This document shows, piece by piece, positions 59,310-64,000 of a DNA stretch of 64,000 nucleotides; position 1 is the stretch's first letter, and each line of letters starts with the position of its first letter. Origin of the DNA: Tepidimonas ignava (GTDB taxonomy: Bacteria; Pseudomonadota; Gammaproteobacteria; Burkholderiales; Burkholderiaceae_C); contig NZ_SMAH01000002.1 in NCBI RefSeq assembly GCF_004342625.1, forward strand, positions 186,001 to 250,000, written 5' to 3'. The notes beneath the pieces were generated by a model. The model did no database searches, was not told the origin of the DNA, and saw nothing but the letters and a program-made list of their open reading frames with translations. Position numbers and translations under genes: made by a program.

Positions 59310-61235
59310 TCACCCCGCTGACCGAGGCTGCGCCCCCGCCGGCACGAGGATTTCGACCTTGTAGCGCTGGCGCAGCGCTTGCAGCAGCGCACGCGCTTCG
59401 CCGTCACCCCACAGTCGCGTGAGTTCGTGCGTCAAAGCCTCCTGCTGCGCAGCCGGCACCTCGGCGCGGGCCGCGCGCCGCACCCGCAGCACCATCGCAC
59501 CTTCGTCGCCCAGGTCAACGAGCGTCCAGGCTGGAGCGTCGCCCTGCAGGCGCACGCTCAGCGCAGCCCGCAAGGCCTTCGGGGGCAAGCCCTGCGCGTC
59601 CTGACGCGACACCACCACCGGCACACGCAGCGCCGTGTCGGCGGGGGGCTGTGCTTGCCACTGGGCCAAACGGGCCTGGGCGTCGTCCAGCGCGGCCTGG
59701 CGTGCGCGCTCGGCCACCAGGCGCTGACGCACCTGCGGCGCCACCGCCTCCAGCGGCTGGCGCTCGGCCTTGCGGTGCTCGACCACGCGCACCGCCAGCA
59801 CGCGGCCGCCGCGCAACTCGATGGGGCGGCTGTTGAGTTTGCGCGTCAGCGCCTCGTCGTCGAAGATCGCACGCAACGCCGCCGGATCCGCCAGCACGGG
59901 GTCGACGTCGCCCTCCACCGGCCCTTGCCGCTGCACCGTGGCGCGCCGCACGCGCAGCCCCAGCGCCTGCGCCGCCGGCTGCAAGCTGTCGGCTTGCTCG
60001 TAGACCAGGTTGCCAAAGCGCTCGGACGCCTCGGCGAATTGCCGCGCAGCCTGCTGCTGGCGCCATTGGTCGGCCAATGCGGCACGCATTTTTTCAAAAG
60101 GCTCCACCGGCTGCTGCCGCACGTCCAGCACACGGATGATGTGCAGGCCAAAGTCGGTTTCGACGATGTCCGACACCTGCCCCTTGGCCAGCGCGAACAC
60201 GGCGTCCTCAAAGGGCTTGACCATCGCGCCACGGCCAAACCAGCCCAGGTCGCCACCTTGGGCCGCCGACCCCGGGTCCTGCGAGTGTTGTCGCGCCAGC
60301 TCCGCGAACCGCTCGGGGTTGGCGCGCACTTCGGCCAGCAGCCGCTCGGCCTCGGCACGCACACGCGCCTTGTCCTCGGGCTTGGCGTCGGGCGCCAGCG
60401 TCAACAGGATGTGCGCGGCACGCCGTTGTTCGCGCTGCGCGGCCGCGGCCACGTTGGTGTCGTAATACTGCCGCAGCTCATCCTCGCTGGGCTGCAGGGT
60501 GCGCGCCAAGGCGTCGCGGTCCAACACCAGGTATTCCACCACCGCCTGCTCGGGCGAGCGGAACGCGTCGGCATGCTGCTCGAAGTACGCGCGCAGGTCG
60601 TCATCCGACACCCGCACCGCGGCCATGTGGTCCGCCGCACGGAACGCGGCCACGGCCACCTCGCGGCGCTCGAACCACGCCGCCGTGGCCAGTTCGACAC
60701 TGGCCTTGGGCAGCCACGCGCTGGCGGCGACCATCTCACCCAAGCGCTGGCGCTGCAGCGCGGCCCGCACCAGCGCCTCGTACTGCTCGGCCGTCATGCC
60801 CTGGCTGCGCAGCAGGTCTTGGTAGCGCTGCGTGTCCAGCGTGCCGTCGGGCTTGCGCAGGCTGGCGATCGTTGGATCCCGCAGCAACTCGGCCGCCAAG
60901 CGGCGATCGCTGACCAGCAACCGCATGTCAGCGGCCGCTCGGGTCAGCACGCGCTCGGTCACCATACGCTCCAGCGTCGCGCGACGGCTGTCATCGCTTT
61001 CCAGCAGCGCGCGGTCCACCCCCGGCATCGCGGCCGCCAGCCGCTCCACTTCACGCCGGTGGACGGCCTCCCACTCGGTGCGGGTGATGCGCTCGCCCGC
61101 GACCCGGGCCACCGGCTCGGCGCGCTCGCGAAAGCTGGTGTAGCCCTGCACGCCGAAGAAGATGAACGAAGGGATGATCAACAACATGAGCAGCGCCATC
61201 AGCAGCTTCATGTTGTTGCGAAAAACGTCGAACAT
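59310..61235 (-). CDS. ppiD: Peptidyl-prolyl isomerase/chaperone PpiD
   Basis: Inner-membrane-anchored periplasmic chaperone for outer-membrane and exported proteins, 641 aa. N-terminal helix [20 protein letters not shown], SurA-N-like helical domain, PpiC parvulin domain at about residues 260-370 ([39 protein letters not shown]) and a second degenerate parvulin region to the C-terminus. Located downstream of hupB as in E. coli, but here tRNA-Val and an intrinsic terminator intervene. Confidence 0.93.
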   Translation of the reverse strand: MFDVFRNNMKLLMALLMLLIIPSFIFFGVQGYTSFRERAEPVARVAGERITRTEWEAVHRREVERLAAAMPGVDRALLESDDSRRATLERMVTERVLTRAAADMRLLVSDRRLAAELLRDPTIASLRKPDGTLDTQRYQDLLRSQGMTAEQYEALVRAALQRQRLGEMVAASAWLPKASVELATAAWFERREVAVAAFRAADHMAAVRVSDDDLRAYFEQHADAFRSPEQAVVEYLVLDRDALARTLQPSEDELRQYYDTNVAAAAQREQRRAAHILLTLAPDAKPEDKARVRAEAERLLAEVRANPERFAELARQHSQDPGSAAQGGDLGWFGRGAMVKPFEDAVFALAKGQVSDIVETDFGLHIIRVLDVRQQPVEPFEKMRAALADQWRQQQAARQFAEASERFGNLVYEQADSLQPAAQALGLRVRRATVQRQGPVEGDVDPVLADPAALRAIFDDEALTRKLNSRPIELRGGRVLAVRVVEHRKAERQPLEAVAPQVRQRLVAERARQAALDDAQARLAQWQAQPPADTALRVPVVVSRQDAQGLPPKALRAALSVRLQGDAPAWTLVDLGDEGAMVLRVRRAARAEVPAAQQEALTHELTRLWGDGEARALLQALRQRYKVEILVPAGAQPRSAG

Positions 61236-61250
61236 GGGTCGTGCGCGGTA

Positions 61251-61290
61251 TCAAAAACAAAAGGGCGCGACATCTTAGCATCGCGCCCTT
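61251..61290 (-). terminator. Rho-independent terminator between tRNA-Val and ppiD
   Basis: On the minus strand a 10-bp stem (AAGGGCGCGA with TCGCGCCCTT, 10-base loop) is followed by TTGTTTTTGA. It should end the hupB-tRNA-Val transcript. The loop contains TGCTAAGAT, which resembles an extended -10 element and may be the ppiD promoter, since only 15 bases separate the T-tract from the ppiD ATG. Confidence 0.8.
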
Positions 61291-61338
61291 GTTGAGTCGG
61301 GGCGCCGTTGCCCCGATGGCATGGATGGAACCGGTGGG

Positions 61339-61414
61339 TGGTGGGTGCTGACGGGATCGAACCGCCGACCTACGCCTTGTAAGGGCGCCGCTCTACCAGC
61401 TGAGCTAAGCACCC
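61339..61414 (-). tRNA. tRNA-Val (anticodon UAC)
   Basis: 76 nt on the minus strand: acceptor GGGTGCT/AGCACCC, D-arm AGCTCAGCTGG, anticodon loop CTTACAA, T-arm GGTTCGATCC, encoded CCA at 61339-61341 with discriminator A. Anticodon TAC reads GUN valine codons. It begins 14 bases after the hupB stop codon, so the two are probably co-transcribed and the tRNA is released by processing. Confidence 0.97.
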
Positions 61415-61428
61415 GGTCCGCTACCGGG

Positions 61429-61704
61429 TCAGCCGTTGACGCTGTCTTTGAGCATCTTGCCCGGACGAAACTTCGGTATTTTAGCCGCTGGGATCTCCAC
61501 TTCCTCGCCGGTGCGGGGGTTGCGGCCTTTGCGCGCGGCGCGCTCCTCAACGCCGAAGGTGCCAAACCCCACCAGGGTCACCTCACCGCCGCGTGCCAGG
61601 GTCGTGGTCACACCCTGCAGCAGCGCGTCCAGCGCGCGCGCCGCCTGTTGCTTGGTCAGCTCGGCGTGCTCGGCGATGTGTTCGATCAGTTGTGCTTTGT
61701 TCAT
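61429..61704 (-). CDS. hupB: DNA-binding protein HU-beta
   Basis: Nucleoid protein, 91 aa. [20 protein letters not shown] at the N-terminus, then [19 protein letters not shown] with the arm motif and [16 protein letters not shown] 61704 with GGAGAG upstream. A -10-like TAGAAT (61765 to 61760) in the gap after the tartrate dehydrogenase gene is a likely promoter element. Confidence 0.98.
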   Translation of the reverse strand: MNKAQLIEHIAEHAELTKQQAARALDALLQGVTTTLARGGEVTLVGFGTFGVEERAARKGRNPRTGEEVEIPAAKIPKFRPGKMLKDSVNG

Positions 61705-61772
61705 CGTAGGCTCTCCGCGTGTCCGGCTGCGGGCGCCGCAACCGGCGAAAAAGCGCCGTATTCTAGTCGTGC

Positions 61773-62879
61773 TCAGGCGCCATGCCGCAGTGCGTCGGCG
61801 ACAGCGCGTCCCACGTCGGTGGTGCGGTCGTGCCCCCCCAGGTCTGGGGTGCGCGGGCCGCCACCGGCCGGGTCCAACACCGCCTCGATGGCGCGCAAGA
61901 TGGCGTCGTGCGCCTGACGGTACCCCAAAAAGTCCAGCATCAGCGCGCCCGACCAAATTTGCCCGATCGGGTTGGCGATGCCGCGCCCGGCGATGTCCGG
62001 GGCGGAGCCGTGCACCGGCTCGAACAGCGAAGGGTGGCGCCGCTCGGGGTTGAGGTTGGCCGACGGCGCAATGCCGATGGTGCCGGTGCACGCGGGCGCC
62101 AGGTCGCTCAAGATGTCGCCAAAGAGGTTGCTGGCCACGACGACGTCGAAAGCCTCGGGCCGCTGCACAAAGTGCGCGGTCAGGATGTCGATGTGGTATT
62201 GGTCCACCTGCACGTCCGGGTAGGCCGCCGCCATGGCGCGCACCCGCTCGTCCCAGTACGGCATCGTGATGGCGATGCCATTGGACTTGGTGGCGCTGGT
62301 CAGGTGTTTGCGCGGGCGCGAGCGCGCCAGCTCGAACGCGTAGCGCAGCACGCGGTCCACCCCGTGGCGCGTCATCACGGTTTCCTGCACCACCAGCTCG
62401 CGCTCGGTGCCTTCGAACATGCGCCCGCCGATGCTGGAGTACTCCCCTTCGGTGTTTTCGCGCACGATCAGCATGTCGATGTCGCCCGGCGCGCGCGGCG
62501 TGCCGTCGCGTCGCACCAACGGCGAGCGCACCCCGGGCATCAAGCGCGCGGGGCGCAGGTTCACGTACTGGTCGAACGCGCGCCGAAACTGCAGCAGCGA
62601 GCCCCACAGCGAGACGTGGTCGGGAATCTTGGCCGGCCAGCCCACGGCGCCAAAAAAGATCGCGTCGTGCCCGCCGATGCGCTCGCGCCAATCGTCCGGC
62701 AGCATCTGGCCGTGGCGCTCGTAGTACGGCCAGCAGGCAAAGTCGAAGTGATCGAACGCCAGGCCGATACCGAAGCGCTCGGCCGCCGCCTGCAGCACGC
62801 GCAAGCCCTCGGGCATCACCTCGGTGCCGATGCCATCGCCAGGGATCACCGCGATGCGGTGCACACGTTGGGTCGTCAT
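61773..62879 (-). CDS. ttuC: Tartrate dehydrogenase/decarboxylase family protein
   Basis: NAD-dependent isocitrate/isopropylmalate dehydrogenase fold, 368 aa. [13 protein letters not shown] at the N-terminus, [20 protein letters not shown] and [16 protein letters not shown], which are typical of the tartrate/D-malate group, then the metal Asp in [14 protein letters not shown] and the closing [14 protein letters not shown]. Probable substrates are tartrate or D-malate; substrate choice is not certain. Same strand and 39 bases after the EamA transporter. Confidence 0.9.
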   Translation of the reverse strand: MTTQRVHRIAVIPGDGIGTEVMPEGLRVLQAAAERFGIGLAFDHFDFACWPYYERHGQMLPDDWRERIGGHDAIFFGAVGWPAKIPDHVSLWGSLLQFRRAFDQYVNLRPARLMPGVRSPLVRRDGTPRAPGDIDMLIVRENTEGEYSSIGGRMFEGTERELVVQETVMTRHGVDRVLRYAFELARSRPRKHLTSATKSNGIAITMPYWDERVRAMAAAYPDVQVDQYHIDILTAHFVQRPEAFDVVVASNLFGDILSDLAPACTGTIGIAPSANLNPERRHPSLFEPVHGSAPDIAGRGIANPIGQIWSGALMLDFLGYRQAHDAILRAIEAVLDPAGGGPRTPDLGGHDRTTDVGRAVADALRHGA

Positions 62880-62918
62880 CTCACACTCACCTCCTCCAAG
62901 GGCATCGGACGCCGGCCC

Positions 62919-63809
62919 TCAACGCCCGCCGCGCACCACCAGCGCCACGCCCAGCGCGGTCAGCGCCGTGCCGGCCAGCGTGGTGGGCGTGATCGGCTCG
63001 CCAAACAGCACCCAGGCCAGCACCGCCGTGCAGGGCGGCACCAGGTACATCAGGCTGGTCACGCTGGCCGCCGCACCGCGCTGGATCAGCAGGTACAGCA
63101 GGGAGCTGCCGCCCAGCGTCAGCCCCAGCACCGACCACGCCATGGCACCGGCGGACTGCGCGTTCCAGTGCATCGGTTCGGCCTCCAGCAGCGCCAGCGG
63201 CAGCGTCACCAGCAGCGCCGCGCCCAGCTGCACGGTGTTGGCGGTGCGCACGTCGCACGGCCGCACGTGGCGCTTTTGGTACAGCGTGCCCACGGTGATG
63301 GCCAACAGCGCCCCCACCGCGTAGGCCAGGTTCAACGGCGTGGCGCTGTCGCCGGGGCCGCCGTGGCCGAACTTGTGCCACACCACCAGCACCAGGCCCA
63401 CCAAGCCCAACAGCAGCCCCAACCACTGGCGCGGCGTGACGCGCCCGCCCGTGGCCGACAACCACACGGCGGTGAGCACCGGCTGCAGCCCGACGATCAG
63501 CGCCGACAGGCCCGCCCCCATGCCCGCTTTGACCGCCGCCCACACCCCGCCCAGGTAGCCGGCGTGCATCAGCACCCCTGTCAAGGCCAAATGCCCCCAC
63601 TGCGCGCGCTCTCGGGGCCACGGCACGCGCGCCAGCGCGATCCACGCCCCGAACGCCGCGATCGACAGCGCGTAGCGCCAAGCCAAAAACGTCATCGGCG
63701 GCGCGTGGGGCATGCCGTAGCGCGCCACGATGAAGCCGGTGCTCCAGATCAGCACAAACACCGCCGGCATGGCGCGGATCCACAGCGAATCGGTCTCGGA
63801 GGTGGTCAT
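62919..63809 (-). CDS. EamA/DMT family transporter
   Basis: Ten-helix drug/metabolite transporter, 296 aa, with two EamA repeats: MTFLAWRYALSIAAFGAW to LSALIVGLQPVLTAVW in the first half, and the second ending in VPPCTAVLAWVLFGEPITPT, the standard closing motif. ATG 63809 (MTTSETDSLWIRAMP) is used; the longer frame starts inside pgsA. It begins eight bases after the pgsA stop. Substrate unknown. Confidence 0.88.
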   Translation of the reverse strand: MTTSETDSLWIRAMPAVFVLIWSTGFIVARYGMPHAPPMTFLAWRYALSIAAFGAWIALARVPWPRERAQWGHLALTGVLMHAGYLGGVWAAVKAGMGAGLSALIVGLQPVLTAVWLSATGGRVTPRQWLGLLLGLVGLVLVVWHKFGHGGPGDSATPLNLAYAVGALLAITVGTLYQKRHVRPCDVRTANTVQLGAALLVTLPLALLEAEPMHWNAQSAGAMAWSVLGLTLGGSSLLYLLIQRGAAASVTSLMYLVPPCTAVLAWVLFGEPITPTTLAGTALTALGVALVVRGGR

Positions 63810-63817
63810 CGCGGTCT

Positions 63818-64000
63818 TCAGCGCGCGCGGGCGCGGATTTCGGGCAGGGCTTTTTGCAGGTAGTACACCATCGACCACACCGTCAACACCACCGCGGCCC
63901 ACAACAACAGCGTGCCCCACCAGCGCGTATCCACGCCCCACAGCACGCCGTCGTACAGCAAAAAGGGAATGGCCACCATCTGCGTGGCGGTTTTGAGCTT
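63818..64000 (-). CDS. pgsA: CDP-diacylglycerol-glycerol-3-phosphate phosphatidyltransferase, C-terminal end
   Basis: Only the last 60 codons are inside the window; the start lies beyond the right edge. The minus-strand translation begins KLKTATQMVAIPFLLYDG and ends LPEIRARAR. The segment KLKTATQMVAI and the last helix (LLLWAAVVLTVWSMVYYLQKA) match the C-terminus of PgsA, which makes phosphatidylglycerophosphate. EamA follows after eight bases. Confidence 0.85.
   Translation of the reverse strand, partial: KLKTATQMVAIPFLLYDGVLWGVDTRWWGTLLLWAAVVLTVWSMVYYLQKALPEIRARAR

Overview
This window looks like chromosomal DNA from a betaproteobacterium of the order Burkholderiales, close to Comamonadaceae or Tepidimonas-like bacteria. 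The sequence is very GC-rich (by eye near 70%), genes are densely packed with many 1-4 nt start/stop overlaps, and the gene neighbourhoods are typical of that group (amiC-mutL-miaA, etfBA-acyl-CoA dehydrogenase, surE-pcm-nlpD, dapA-bamC, hupB-ppiD, parE/parC). I found no insertion sequence, prophage, CRISPR array or rRNA operon. Nearly the whole window is core chromosome with a few accessory inserts.

Layout. 1-5.5 kb (+): 5'-truncated amiC, mutL, a Bcr/CflA-type exporter and miaA. 5.6-13.4 kb (-): fatty-acid/branched-acid catabolism (nitronate monooxygenase, acyl-CoA dehydrogenase, etfA, etfB) under a strong promoter with two operator-like palindromes, then an MscS-type channel, a crotonase-fold protein without the usual catalytic glutamates, and a histone-deacetylase-like hydrolase. 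13.5-18.5 kb (+): moxR, DUF58 and a single reading frame joining a TgpA-like transglutaminase to an MltB-like lytic transglycosylase. 18.6-22.1 kb (+): TAXI-TRAP uptake system with a DUF1850 partner. 22.2-26.4 kb: an EAL-CBS-GGDEF protein converging on comEC. 26.5-36.4 kb: ridA, then parC and parE (both -), which enclose a lipid A modification cassette: dgkA, eptA, a PmrB-like kinase, a PmrA-like regulator and a PAP2 phosphatase. Two PmrA-box-like sites with the same geometry precede eptA and the PAP2 gene. 36.8-40.9 kb (+): MFS transporter, a 54-residue membrane protein, a methyltransferase, dapA and bamC. 41.0-43.3 kb (-): ahpC-ahpF. 43.5-49.7 kb (+): a probable Fur-controlled iron operon (siderophore receptor, piuC, FMN hydroxyacid oxidase, a 24-residue membrane peptide, tonB, exbB, exbD). 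49.9-51.3 kb (+): BI-1/YccA and a lipoprotein. 51.4-55.4 kb (-): surE-pcm-nlpD-rlmD. 55.5-58.1 kb (+): quinone oxidoreductase, then a TPP riboswitch controlling a sodium/solute symporter. 58.0-64 kb (-): nucleotidyltransferase, tRNA-His, ppiD, tRNA-Val, hupB, tartrate dehydrogenase, an EamA transporter and the 3' end of pgsA.

Themes. Cell-envelope biology dominates: amidase AmiC and its probable activator NlpD, the TgpA-MltB fusion, BamC, PpiD, and lipid A modification by EptA with PAP2 and DgkA. The strongest candidates for something new are the PmrA-controlled lipid A cassette set between parE and parC, the TgpA-MltB fusion with an embedded signal-like helix, the translationally coupled 24-residue peptide in the iron operon, and a recurrent promoter layout (a -10 hexamer 7 nt before the start codon) that suggests leaderless mRNAs. 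All functions are read from sequence and family knowledge; none was tested by database search.
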